A stretch of DNA of 64,000 nucleotides from NCBI GenBank assembly GCA_910586895.1, contig CAJUIW010000004.1, forward strand, positions 1 to 64,000. Reading direction: 5' to 3'. Below the pieces are notes generated by a model that saw nothing but the letters and a program-made list of their open reading frames with translations, had not been told where the DNA came from and ran no database searches. Below, one piece after another: positions 1 through 8,343 of the stretch; the first letter of the stretch is position 1, and each line of letters opens with the position of its first letter. Position numbers and translations under genes: made by a program. The stretch is from an uncultured Muribaculaceae bacterium. Its GTDB lineage: Bacteria > Bacteroidota > Bacteroidia > Bacteroidales > Muribaculaceae.

Positions 1-177
1 GCCGAAGAAGCGGCAAAAACGCTTGTCCGTTATTTCAAATCACCGGTTGGCTTTGCCATCGCATCAATGGGAGGTGATGCGCGTAGAATACATATAGTCG
101 GGAAAGACGGAAAAGAGGTCGATATTGATAAGGCTGCGCAACAGTCAATCCCATACAAACCACTTGAAATTAAATAA
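1..177 (+). CDS. C-terminal end of an unidentified protein (partial)
   Basis: An open frame enters the window at base 1 in phase and runs 58 codons to a TAA at 175-177. The visible tail is basic and ends in a short hydrophilic stretch (IPYKPLEIK). It contains a GGDARRIHIVGKDGKEVDI segment that looks like beta strands. I do not recognise the family from this fragment. The next gene starts two bases after the stop, so the two are probably cotranscribed. Confidence 0.6.
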   Translation, partial: AEEAAKTLVRYFKSPVGFAIASMGGDARRIHIVGKDGKEVDIDKAAQQSIPYKPLEIK

Positions 178-179
178 CC

Positions 180-1193
180 ATGAAAAATCTGATAATATTC
201 ATCTTTGCATTGACATTGACAAGTTGCACTGCCAACGCACAGCAGTCGGCTGATGCTCAAAAGCTGACACTGACAGGCTGCACGCTTCCTGCAATCAGCC
301 ATGTCAATGATATGAAAATAACAGGCGATACGCTATGGTTTGTTTATGAAACCGAAGGCGGATACGGACAGCGTTTCCTTCGCCGTGCAATAATTGACAG
401 CAAGAACCACACCTTAAATGTCGGACCCGAAATGGGACACAAGGGTGATGGATACTATGTGTCATATATGCCTTTTTCGGTTAATAACTGTGACGGCACT
501 CGTTTGGTGGTAAGTCAAGACGATGGTGAGATATATCGCGCAGAGAATGACAGTGTTCTATCACGGACTAAAAAATATATTTTCAGCGATGGAAGCTCTC
601 TGCCTTTTCCATTGTCACAATATGTTCAAGATGTATCAATGGTTGCTCCGGACAAATTTGTTTTTATCGGGCGTGAACCAAATGGAGGCACGCAGTATGC
701 GCTGAAAGCAAATATCACCACAGCGCAGGTGGACACAATCAGAAGAATACAACTATCGCCGGAACTCACATCTTGGATGCCAAATGCCGGAGAACTCGCC
801 TATTCACGACTGCACGATAGATTGGCATTTGCATACAGGCTTCATCCGATAATTGAAATATTTGGAATGGACGGAAAGCCGGTTAAACAAGTGCGAATTT
901 GTGAAGACACGTTCAATCCCGCGACTCTTAACGAAGCCGATTTTGAAGACCTGAATCCACTGCACTTCATTGACATCACCACAACTGACAACTACATTTA
1001 TGCGCTGATGTGGGGATGCAGATATGCCGAAATAAAAACAAACGCCCCGGCTATCTATGTGATAGACTGGAGCGGTAATATCGTCAAGACCGTTTCAATA
1101 GACCTTACTCTTCATCGAATTGCCTCGATATCGGAGGAGCAGATTATCGGGTGGGACGGGAATCAGTTTGTCCTTATCAATCTGCCAGATTAA
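180..1193 (+). CDS. Lipoprotein, probable TolB-like six-bladed propeller (BF3164-like)
   Basis: A 337-residue exported protein. The N-terminus is a lipoprotein signal: a basic start, a hydrophobic core and a lipobox LTSC with the acceptor Cys at about residue 16. The rest is rich in short beta-strand repeats with Asp/Asn turns (for example GDTLWFVYE and DNYIYALMWG). This resembles the BF3164-type TolB-like propeller lipoproteins of Bacteroidetes. I assign the family from overall pattern only. No catalytic residues are evident, so the role is unknown. The frame starts two bases after the preceding stop. Its 3' end overlaps the convergent NlpC/P60 gene by four bases. Confidence 0.65.
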   Translation: MKNLIIFIFALTLTSCTANAQQSADAQKLTLTGCTLPAISHVNDMKITGDTLWFVYETEGGYGQRFLRRAIIDSKNHTLNVGPEMGHKGDGYYVSYMPFSVNNCDGTRLVVSQDDGEIYRAENDSVLSRTKKYIFSDGSSLPFPLSQYVQDVSMVAPDKFVFIGREPNGGTQYALKANITTAQVDTIRRIQLSPELTSWMPNAGELAYSRLHDRLAFAYRLHPIIEIFGMDGKPVKQVRICEDTFNPATLNEADFEDLNPLHFIDITTTDNYIYALMWGCRYAEIKTNAPAIYVIDWSGNIVKTVSIDLTLHRIASISEEQIIGWDGNQFVLINLPD

Positions 1194-1831
1194 AGATTGG
1201 CCATGTGGGCCACAAGTTCCTCATCCTCTATGACGCGCTGTATGTGGAGGAAGTGCTTGCTGTAGTACTGTCCGTCGGGGAAGTTCTGGATGGTGACACC
1301 CTTCTTGCATGATGCATGGATAAACTTCAACGATCCGTTTTCCTCATTGACTTCAACCACCATACCTACATGACCCACAGTCTTGCCGCCTGCGCGGCCG
1401 CTGAAGAACATCAGGTCGCCCACACGTACATCATCCATGCTCACACGCTTGCCCTGCGCGCCCTGAGCTCTTGACGAGGGGCTGATAGAGTAGCCGAACT
1501 TACGATAGACGTAGCTTGTGAAACCGCTGCAGTCAAATACTTTCGGGCCCTTGCCGCCATGTACATACCGGCATCCTATGTAATCCTTGGCATAGTCAAC
1601 CATGGCATCCTGAAGTTCGGCAAGCATGGCGTCCATAGAGGGTTCTTCATCAAGAAGTTCTGAAAGAGTAGGCATCAATACATCTTCATTGCCATTCTCA
1701 AAAGGATTATCCACGCCGGGAAGATTGTGCTTGATATCTTCACTTGCTGTACCCGAACCGATAGAGTAGGCGGGGATATTGAAAATTAATGAGATTGTTG
1801 CGGCAATAGAGAGTATTAATGAACGTTTCAT
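1190..1831 (-). CDS. NlpC/P60 family (C40) cell-wall peptidase
   Basis: A 213-residue protein with an N-terminal signal peptide (about residues 1-22) and an acidic linker. The C40 cysteine peptidase domain spans about residues 78-205. The expected triad is visible: Cys101 in FDCSGF, His154 in VGHVGM and His172 in FIHAS. Family members cleave D-Glu-mesoDAP or related bonds in peptidoglycan stem peptides outside the inner membrane. No SH3 or LysM domain is present, so the wall-binding part is minimal. A TAACTTTG -7 box with a CAAA (TTTG on the minus strand) 20 bp upstream lies just before the start. Confidence 0.88.
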   Translation of the reverse strand: MKRSLILSIAATISLIFNIPAYSIGSGTASEDIKHNLPGVDNPFENGNEDVLMPTLSELLDEEPSMDAMLAELQDAMVDYAKDYIGCRYVHGGKGPKVFDCSGFTSYVYRKFGYSISPSSRAQGAQGKRVSMDDVRVGDLMFFSGRAGGKTVGHVGMVVEVNEENGSLKFIHASCKKGVTIQNFPDGQYYSKHFLHIQRVIEDEELVAHMANL

Positions 1832-1859
1832 ACGGTTTGTTTCGCTGTGATTGATGCTG

Positions 1860-1891
1860 CAAAGTTACACTGTTAATAATACCCTTACAAA
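1860..1891 (-). promoter_or_regulatory. Bacteroidetes-type promoter of the NlpC/P60 gene
   Basis: On the minus strand TAACTTTG lies at 1867-1860 and TTTG at 1891-1888, with 20 bp between them. This matches the -7/-33 pattern of Bacteroidetes housekeeping promoters. The start codon is about 29 bp downstream of the -7 box. Confidence 0.7.
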
Positions 1892-2134
1892 ACTGTTAAA
1901 ATTAACCTACAGGCAATTAGTAGCAGATTTTCACACAATTTTAACTTTTAATTGTGAACGAATATTAACAACACCCCGCAAATATTGCACAAACCTACAC
2001 ATTCGTGTGCCAACAGCAGTTCTATCTGCAAACCAAAGTTAATTATTGTATTTTTATTTCGTACAAAATTAACATTACTAATTTTAGCGCAAGTAACACA
2101 AACACCAACACACTATTTTACAGTGAAGTACGAC
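1892..2134. other. AT-rich intergenic stretch with one further minus-strand -7-like box
   Basis: I see no convincing gene here. The short open frames are AT-rich and lack recognisable protein features. A second TAACTTTG on the minus strand (2041-2034), with TTTG at 2067-2064, could start a longer leader for the NlpC/P60 gene. The 22-bp spacing is slightly long. Confidence 0.35.
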
Positions 2135-2173
2135 AAAAGAGTGCACACATCATAAAGACATGCGCACTCTTTT
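2135..2173 (-). terminator. Rho-independent terminator of the DXS-like gene
   Basis: AAAAGAGTGCACA (2135-2147) pairs with TGCGCACTCTTTT (2161-2173) with one mismatch and a 13-nt loop. It lies 34 bp beyond the minus-strand stop. The A/T base of the stem supplies a U-run in either direction, so it may also stop leftover plus-strand transcription. Confidence 0.7.
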
Positions 2174-2206
2174 ATTTAACTTTATTTTAGAAATAGCTTT
2201 GTAACC

Positions 2207-3970
2207 TCAGCTATTGCACAGCAATGATATTATCTCTTCGCTAATATCCGATGGATCAAGATGGTTAGCCTTCATCATAGCTGAATAGTCATACCTGTCA
2301 GCAAACTCTTTCTTTAGACCATAGCATCGAACCATCATATCGCAGTCCGTACCATAATAGCGGGCAATCTTCTCACCGAAGCCTCCGTCAAGAATACCAT
2401 CCTCCAATGTAATAACAAGACGGTGCTTTGCCTTCAGAGCGGAAAGCATCTCTCTATCAAGGCCGCTGAGATAGCGCGGATTGATCAATGTGGCCTTTAT
2501 ATCCTTTTCTGCGAGCGTATCAGCCACCTGTTCGCCAAGCCCGAAGAAAGATCCGGCAGCTATTATAGCCACATCGGTACCCTCGCGTACCATTGAATAG
2601 CGGTCAAGCTCAGAATAATCATCGGGGAACGTCCGGCCCGACTCCACAACCTTGCACCCCGGCACACGCAGAGCCACAGGGTAGCGGTCCTGCTTCATGG
2701 CCCAACCGAGCATAGCCAGATATTCCTCCTTGCAGGTCGGGGCAAGATACACAATACCCGGAATATTGCTTACAAGAGCTATATCAAACCATCCGAGGTG
2801 CGTCACATCATTCATGCCAAGCACGGTACCGTAGAAGATACCTATCACTGCAGGAGAGCCGTTGATTGACAAGTCCTGCGAGAGCTGATCGTATGCACGC
2901 TGAATAAACGAACTTACCACTCCGAAAAATGGCCTTCCCCCACCACGTGCTATGCCGGAAGCGAGCGCTACAGCCGCCTGTTCCGCTATGCCGACATCGA
3001 CAAACTGCTCCCCTGCCTGAGCTCGGCGCTCAGGAGTGAAACCTATCACTCCGGGCGTTCCGGCGGTGATAGCCACCACATCCTTGTCAGCTTTCATCAT
3101 ATCCATAAGCGCATCAGCGGTAATATCTCCATAATCCGGCTCCTCGTCCATATTCAGCGGCGCACCTGTAGTGATATCAAACGGAGCGCCATAATGGAAA
3201 TGCTCACGGTCGGCCTCGGCTGGTGCAAAACCTTCGCCTTTCTGAGTATGGATATGCACCACTACCGGCTTTACGGAATCCTTGACCTCACGAAATACGT
3301 CGATAAGACGATGCAGATCATTGCCATACGCCACATATCGGTAATCAAAGCCCATAGCTTTGAAGAAATTGCACTGACATGTGCCATTTGACTCGCGCAG
3401 CTGACGCAGATTTTCATACAGTCCTCCATGATTCTCCGCTATGGACATCTCATTATCGTTCACTACCACGATGAAGTTTGATCCAAGCGTTGCAGCATAG
3501 TCAAATCCCTCAAAAGCCTCACCACCGCTGAGAGAGCCATCGCCAATAAAAGCGATCACATTCTCCTTTCCCCCTTTAAGGTCACGCGCCTTTGCAAGCC
3601 CGGCGGCAAGAGCCAGACTGGTGGAGGTATGGCCTATCTTGAACAGGTCAGCAGCGCTTTCGTCGGGGTTTGTATAGCCCGACACCTTGTCATAGTCAGC
3701 CGGATTGACAAATGCATCCATTCGTCCGGTCAGCATCTTATGCACATAGCTCTGATGGGATACATCATACACTATCTTATCCGTCGGGAAGTCAAACACA
3801 TAGTGAAGCGCAAGCGTAGCTTCGACCACACCGAGGTTAGGACCTATATGGCCACCATGGCGGCTGAGCTTCACGAGCAGAGCCGCACGCAACTTGTCAT
3901 TGAGAGCCTCAAGTTCCGCCTCCGACAGTCCCTTTAGATCAGCAGACGAATGAATATCAGTAAGTTCCAT
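2207..3970 (-). CDS. 1-deoxy-D-xylulose-5-phosphate synthase-like transketolase
   Basis: A 587-residue TPP-dependent enzyme with the transketolase order. The N-terminal TPP-binding half has HGGHIGPNLG at about 38-47 and the Mg/TPP motif GDGSLSGG at 143-150. The pyrimidine-binding and C-terminal domains follow. The family condenses pyruvate with glyceraldehyde-3-phosphate to DXP, feeding isoprenoids, thiamine thiazole and pyridoxal. It is shorter than usual DXS (about 620-640). The normally strict DVGHQAYPHK segment reads DVSHQSYVHK (69-78). It may therefore be the divergent second DXS paralogue seen in some Bacteroidales rather than the main dxs. A monocistronic unit is likely, with its own promoter and terminator. 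Confidence 0.78.
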   Translation of the reverse strand: MELTDIHSSADLKGLSEAELEALNDKLRAALLVKLSRHGGHIGPNLGVVEATLALHYVFDFPTDKIVYDVSHQSYVHKMLTGRMDAFVNPADYDKVSGYTNPDESAADLFKIGHTSTSLALAAGLAKARDLKGGKENVIAFIGDGSLSGGEAFEGFDYAATLGSNFIVVVNDNEMSIAENHGGLYENLRQLRESNGTCQCNFFKAMGFDYRYVAYGNDLHRLIDVFREVKDSVKPVVVHIHTQKGEGFAPAEADREHFHYGAPFDITTGAPLNMDEEPDYGDITADALMDMMKADKDVVAITAGTPGVIGFTPERRAQAGEQFVDVGIAEQAAVALASGIARGGGRPFFGVVSSFIQRAYDQLSQDLSINGSPAVIGIFYGTVLGMNDVTHLGWFDIALVSNIPGIVYLAPTCKEEYLAMLGWAMKQDRYPVALRVPGCKVVESGRTFPDDYSELDRYSMVREGTDVAIIAAGSFFGLGEQVADTLAEKDIKATLINPRYLSGLDREMLSALKAKHRLVITLEDGILDGGFGEKIARYYGTDCDMMVRCYGLKKEFADRYDYSAMMKANHLDPSDISEEIISLLCNS

Positions 3971-4048
3971 AATTATAGAATAATTTTCACTTAATTAGAT
4001 AACAAAACAAACGGTCCGTATCACATACAGCGGGATACAAACGGCCCA

Positions 4049-4081
4049 CAAATATAACACATCCCAAAAGAAAACGGCAAA
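4049..4081 (-). promoter_or_regulatory. Probable promoter of the DXS-like gene
   Basis: On the minus strand TATATTTG lies at 4056-4049 and TTTG at 4081-4078, with 21 bp between them. This would give a leader of roughly 70 bases before the ATG at 3970. Confidence 0.55.
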
Positions 4082-4163
4082 CCGACATACGCAATTGACA
4101 TACGATTATTTTTTAACACTCAAAATTTGCACCGAAACGCAATATTATATTACCTTTACTCCG

Positions 4164-4772
4164 ATGCTTGACTACGACCGTTTGATATTCAATATCGATA
4201 TTGACAGCGACAAGCCCCGGCCCGGTGCACTGCTTGTAGCTGAACCATTTATGGATGACGATTATTTTCGCCATTCAGTAATCTGCATTGTCGAATATGG
4301 TCCGGACGTAACCGCTATGGGCATCGTGCTGAACCGAAGCACCACCTACACCCTGCAAGGACTGCTGAGCGAAGTTACCCGAACGGAACCTATCACCGTA
4401 TATTGCGGAGGTCCACTTTCATGCGACCGTCTTTACTATCTGCACACACTGGGGCCCAAGCTTATTCCCGGGTCACGCGCAGTAGCACCCGGCCTATATA
4501 TCGGCGGTGATTTCAAAGCCATTATCGAATATGTCAACGACGGACTTCCGATAGAGGGCTGCGTGCGTTTTTTTGTAGGCTACAGCGGCTGGAGCGTAGA
4601 GCAGCTTGACATAGAGATAAGCCAGCGCACATGGGCCGTGGCCGACATGCAGACTCCTCCCGGCATGACACTGACCGGCAGCGACGACTCTTACTGGCAC
4701 CGTCATGTACGGCAGCTTGGCAATGCCTATCGCGGATGGCGCTATCACCCCCAGAATCCACACTGCAATTAG
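4164..4772 (+). CDS. YqgE/AlgH family protein
   Basis: A cytosolic protein of 202 residues from the ATG at 4164. The frame is open back to 4095, but those 23 codons lack family similarity and cover the likely promoter. The conserved opening PGALLVAEPFMDDDYFRHSV is followed by MGIVLNRST and later VYCGGPLSCDRLYYLHT and FVGYSGWSVEQLD. These are hallmarks of the UPF0301/YqgE/AlgH fold. Biochemical function is not established for the family. AlgH was named for an effect on alginate expression in Pseudomonas, which should not be transferred here. It appears to be a single-gene unit between two larger genes. Confidence 0.88.
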   Translation: MLDYDRLIFNIDIDSDKPRPGALLVAEPFMDDDYFRHSVICIVEYGPDVTAMGIVLNRSTTYTLQGLLSEVTRTEPITVYCGGPLSCDRLYYLHTLGPKLIPGSRAVAPGLYIGGDFKAIIEYVNDGLPIEGCVRFFVGYSGWSVEQLDIEISQRTWAVADMQTPPGMTLTGSDDSYWHRHVRQLGNAYRGWRYHPQNPHCN

Positions 4773-4875
4773 CCCCTCGGCACATACTTTTGGCCCCATG
4801 CAAAGAAACCTCGTTACCGATAAAGAATTAGTTAATTTTTCGGTTCAATTCTTATAAAATACACATTATATAATG

Positions 4876-4883
4876 TATCTTTG
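4876..4883 (+). promoter_or_regulatory. -7 box upstream of the Tricorn-like protease
   Basis: TATCTTTG matches the Bacteroidetes -7 consensus and lies 30 bp before the chosen ATG at 4914. The frame is open upstream with a TTG at 4881, but that codon lies inside this box, so the ATG is preferred. I see no clear TTTG at the -33 distance. Confidence 0.6.
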
Positions 4884-4913
4884 CATCAATATTACACATT
4901 TTACCATTTGCCA

Positions 4914-7900
4914 ATGAAAAAAGTATTTGTTTCGGTCATGGTTGCATGCTCTGCCCTGGCCGCCGCAGCTTCAGCCACACAATCGCCCATGTGGTTGCGC
5001 GATGTTGCGATTTCACCTGACGGCAACACGGTTGCATTCACCTACAAAGGTGATATCTTTACCGTGCCTACCTCCGGAGGACTGGCCCGTCAGCTCACGA
5101 GCCACAAAGCTTACGACAGCAAACCTATATGGAGCCCTGACGGAAGCAAGATTGTGTTCAGAAGTAACCGCGAAGGTACTGACGATATCTATGTAATGGA
5201 TGCCAAGGGCGGCACAGCCACACGCCTGACAACCTCAGCCAATGTGGAAACCCCCATTACATTCCTCGACAACACCCAGCTTCTGTTCAGCGAGTCAGGC
5301 ATGCCGGCACGCAACTCAGCCCAAGCCCCGTTCCTCGGACAGACATACGTGCTCGACATCACAAAGCCCGGTATCCGTCCGAAGCTTTATCTGTCGCTGC
5401 CTATGACCGCCGCCAGCGTCAACGCAGCAGGCAAGCTCCTCTACAATGACCGCAAAGGCTTCGAGGATCCCCTGCGTAAGCACGAGCGTTCAAGCGGTAC
5501 AAGCGATATATGGCTCTACGACAACGGCAAGTTCACACAGCTCACCACTTTCAACGGCCATGATGTGAATCCCGTATGGGCTCCTGGCGAAAACAATTTC
5601 TATTTCGTAAGTGAGGAGGATGGCACTCTGAATGTATATTCACGTTCGATTGATGGCAAGAGCAAACGACAGCTCACCCACTTCACCAAGCATCCTGTGC
5701 GTTCGCTGTCAGCTTCAGGCAATGGCACACTCGCATTCAGCTGGGATGGCGAAGTCTACACCATGGCACCCGGCGCCTCCGAACCTGTGAAGCTCAACAT
5801 CGAGGTTGTCACTGACGACTATGACTCCGATATAATCAAAAGTCTGCGCAACTATGGCGCCACAAATATGGCAGTCAGCCCCTCAGGCGAGGAAGTTGCA
5901 TTCGTGATACGTGGCGACATCTACGTGACCTCAACAAAATACAAGACCACAAAGCGCATCACCGACACTCCCGACCAGGAACGTTGCGTGAGCTTCGCAC
6001 CCGACGGACGCACACTGGTTTACGACAGCGACCGCGGCGGCAAGTGGCAGCTGTTCACCACTACCATAAAGAATCCCTCGGAAAAGAACTTCACCTACGC
6101 TACCGAACTTGTTGAAGAGCCGCTGTATAGCTGCGCCACCACAGCTCAGCAGCCTGAATATAGCCCTGACGGCAAGAAAGTGGCCTTCCTTGAGGACCGC
6201 ACCGAACTGCGTGTGATAGATGTTAAGAGCAAGCAGGTCAACACTGCGCTTGACAAAATATACAACTACTCCTACACTGACGGCGATGTAACATTCCAGT
6301 GGAGCCCTGACAGCCAGTGGTTCCTTGTTGACTATATCGGCACCGGCGGATGGAACAATACCGACATCGCTCTCGTTCGCGCTGACGGCTCAGAAGTGAT
6401 TGACCTCACAGAAAGCGGTTACAGCGACGGCAACGCCAAGTGGGCGCTTGGCGGCAAGGCCCTTGTGTACGCCACCGGACGCTACGGCATGAAGGCCCAC
6501 GGCTCATGGGGCAATCAGACTGACGCCATGCTGATGGTACTTGACTCCGAAGCATGGGATGACTTCAACATGACCGAAGAGGAAGCCGCGCTCAAAGAAA
6601 AAGAGAGCAAGGATTCGGAAAAGAAAGATGACGACAAGAAGGCCGACGATAAGAAGTCAAAGAAGAAAAAGTCAAAGAAAGACGACAAGAAGGAGAAAGC
6701 TGACGACGACAAAGCTGTCAAGCCGGTTGAGTTTGACCTCGCCAACCGCCGTTACCGCGTAGCCCGCCTGACCCCCTCGTCAACATTCATGGGCGACCAT
6801 TTCCTTTCACCTAAGGGCGACAAATTCTACTACGTGGCTCCCGCTACCGAAGGTGGAGCCAACCTTATGTGCCGCGACATGAAGAAAGGTGATACCAAAG
6901 TGCTCTGCAAAGGCATATCCGGCGGATTCGTTCCTGACAAAAAGGGTGAGAATCTGTTCGTGATGAGCTGGGGCGGCATGAAGAAAGTAAACCTTTCAAA
7001 CGGTGCTGTCGACAACATCGAGTTCGAGGCTCCCTATGACCGTCATCCCTCGATGGAACGCGAATATATGTACAACCACATGCTCAGTCAGGTGAAGGAC
7101 AAGTTCTACGATGTGAATCTTCACGGAGTTGACTGGGACAGCTATGGCGAGCATTACCGCAAGTTCCTCCCGCACATCAATAATAACCGCGACTTTGCAA
7201 ATCTGCTCAGTGAAATCCTTGGCGAACTTAACGCCTCACACACCGGCGGACGTGCAGGCTCGTTCTACAATGACTACAGCGGCCAGTTCCTGGCAAACGC
7301 CAACCTCGGTGCTTACTTCGATCCCGAGTATCAGGGCGAAGGCCTGAAAGTAGAGGAAGTGTTAGCCCGCGGTCCTCTTTCTACAAAGAAAGCTGACATC
7401 AAAGCCGGCGATATCATTCTGGCTATTGACGGAACCACAATCGCTCCCGGAGCTGACTACAACACACTTCTTGAAGGCAAGAGCGGACGTCGCGTACTGC
7501 TCAAGGTCAAGAAAGCTGACGGCTCAACCAAAGAAGTAACTGTAAAACCAATCAGCTCCGGCACACTCAGCTCACTGCTTTACCAGCGTTGGGTAGAACG
7601 CAACGAAGCTATCGTCGACAGCATTTCCGGTGGCCGCATCGGTTATGTACATGTCCAGGGTATGAACACCCCCAGCTTCCAGACTGTATATGACCGTCTG
7701 CTCGGTAAATACCGCAACTGCGATGCCGTAGTTGTCGACACACGCTACAACGGTGGCGGATGGCTCCACAATGACATAGCCCTTCTGCTCAGCGGCAAGG
7801 AATATGTGCGCTTCATGCCCCGCGGCCGTTACATCGGCAGCGAGCCCTTCTCACAGTGGACCAAACCGTCAGCCATGCTGGTGAACGAAAGTAACTACTC

Positions 7901-8198
7901 TGATGCCCATGGCACACCGTTCGTTTACCAGACACTCGGCATAGGCGATATCATCGGTGCTCCTATCCCCGGTACCATGACAGCCGTATGGTGGGAAACT
8001 CAGATTGATCCGGACATCATCTTCGGTATCCCTCAGGTGACAAGTATGGACATGAAAGGCAACGTTCTGGAAAATCACCAGCTGAACCCCGATGTGCTTA
8101 TCTACAACCAGCCCGGTGAAATCCTTTCAGGACACGACGCTCAGCTTGAAGGCGCAGTAAAGCATCTGCTGAAAAAAGTGGATAGCGCCAAGAAGTAA
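4914..8198 (+). CDS. Tricorn-like S41 family protease with propeller and PDZ domains
   Basis: A 1,094-residue exported protein. A signal peptide (about 1-22) is followed by two runs of WD/TolB-like propeller repeats with SPDG motifs (about 30-330 and 330-560). A very charged Lys/Asp linker spans about 559-605. A tricorn C1-like region and a PDZ domain (about 802-882) lead to the S41 serine protease domain. The probable nucleophile is Ser996 in NYSDAH, and VVVDTRYNGGGW is typical of the S41 core. Tricorn relatives trim oligopeptides; here the signal peptide points to the periplasm or envelope. The linker is a likely flexible hinge. A rho-independent terminator follows. Confidence 0.88.
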   Translation: MKKVFVSVMVACSALAAAASATQSPMWLRDVAISPDGNTVAFTYKGDIFTVPTSGGLARQLTSHKAYDSKPIWSPDGSKIVFRSNREGTDDIYVMDAKGGTATRLTTSANVETPITFLDNTQLLFSESGMPARNSAQAPFLGQTYVLDITKPGIRPKLYLSLPMTAASVNAAGKLLYNDRKGFEDPLRKHERSSGTSDIWLYDNGKFTQLTTFNGHDVNPVWAPGENNFYFVSEEDGTLNVYSRSIDGKSKRQLTHFTKHPVRSLSASGNGTLAFSWDGEVYTMAPGASEPVKLNIEVVTDDYDSDIIKSLRNYGATNMAVSPSGEEVAFVIRGDIYVTSTKYKTTKRITDTPDQERCVSFAPDGRTLVYDSDRGGKWQLFTTTIKNPSEKNFTYATELVEEPLYSCATTAQQPEYSPDGKKVAFLEDRTELRVIDVKSKQVNTALDKIYNYSYTDGDVTFQWSPDSQWFLVDYIGTGGWNNTDIALVRADGSEVIDLTESGYSDGNAKWALGGKALVYATGRYGMKAHGSWGNQTDAMLMVLDSEAWDDFNMTEEEAALKEKESKDSEKKDDDKKADDKKSKKKKSKKDDKKEKADDDKAVKPVEFDLANRRYRVARLTPSSTFMGDHFLSPKGDKFYYVAPATEGGANLMCRDMKKGDTKVLCKGISGGFVPDKKGENLFVMSWGGMKKVNLSNGAVDNIEFEAPYDRHPSMEREYMYNHMLSQVKDKFYDVNLHGVDWDSYGEHYRKFLPHINNNRDFANLLSEILGELNASHTGGRAGSFYNDYSGQFLANANLGAYFDPEYQGEGLKVEEVLARGPLSTKKADIKAGDIILAIDGTTIAPGADYNTLLEGKSGRRVLLKVKKADGSTKEVTVKPISSGTLSSLLYQRWVERNEAIVDSISGGRIGYVHVQGMNTPSFQTVYDRLLGKYRNCDAVVVDTRYNGGGWLHNDIALLLSGKEYVRFMPRGRYIGSEPFSQWTKPSAMLVNESNYSDAHGTPFVYQTLGIGDIIGAPIPGTMTAVWWETQIDPDIIFGIPQVTSMDMKGNVLENHQLNPDVLIYNQPGEILSGHDAQLEGAVKHLLKKVDSAKK

Positions 8199-8225
8199 AT
8201 CCACAGTATAAACATAATCACTGCC

Positions 8226-8264
8226 GGCCCGCTCTATCTCACGATAGGGCGGGTCCTGTTTTAT
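8226..8264 (+). terminator. Terminator after the Tricorn-like gene
   Basis: CCCGCTCTATC (8228-8238) pairs with GATAGGGCGGG (8243-8253) with one G-T wobble and a TCAC tetraloop. A T-rich tract follows at 8257-8262. Confidence 0.75.
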
Positions 8265-8343
8265 CGCAGTCCAACTATTTTGCCATACGCCCTTTTTTCA
8301 CTACTTTTGCATCTGATTTTACAAGAGATACAGTTTTGACAAT

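Noticed and set aside
1851..2190. Two short plus-strand frames in the gap after the NlpC/P60 gene
   Set aside because: The region is AT-rich, carries promoters and a terminator, and the frames show no family or signal features.
6515..6745. A Ser/Phe-rich frame antisense to the Tricorn-like protease
   Set aside because: It is the complement of the Lys/Asp linker codons; composition alone keeps it open.
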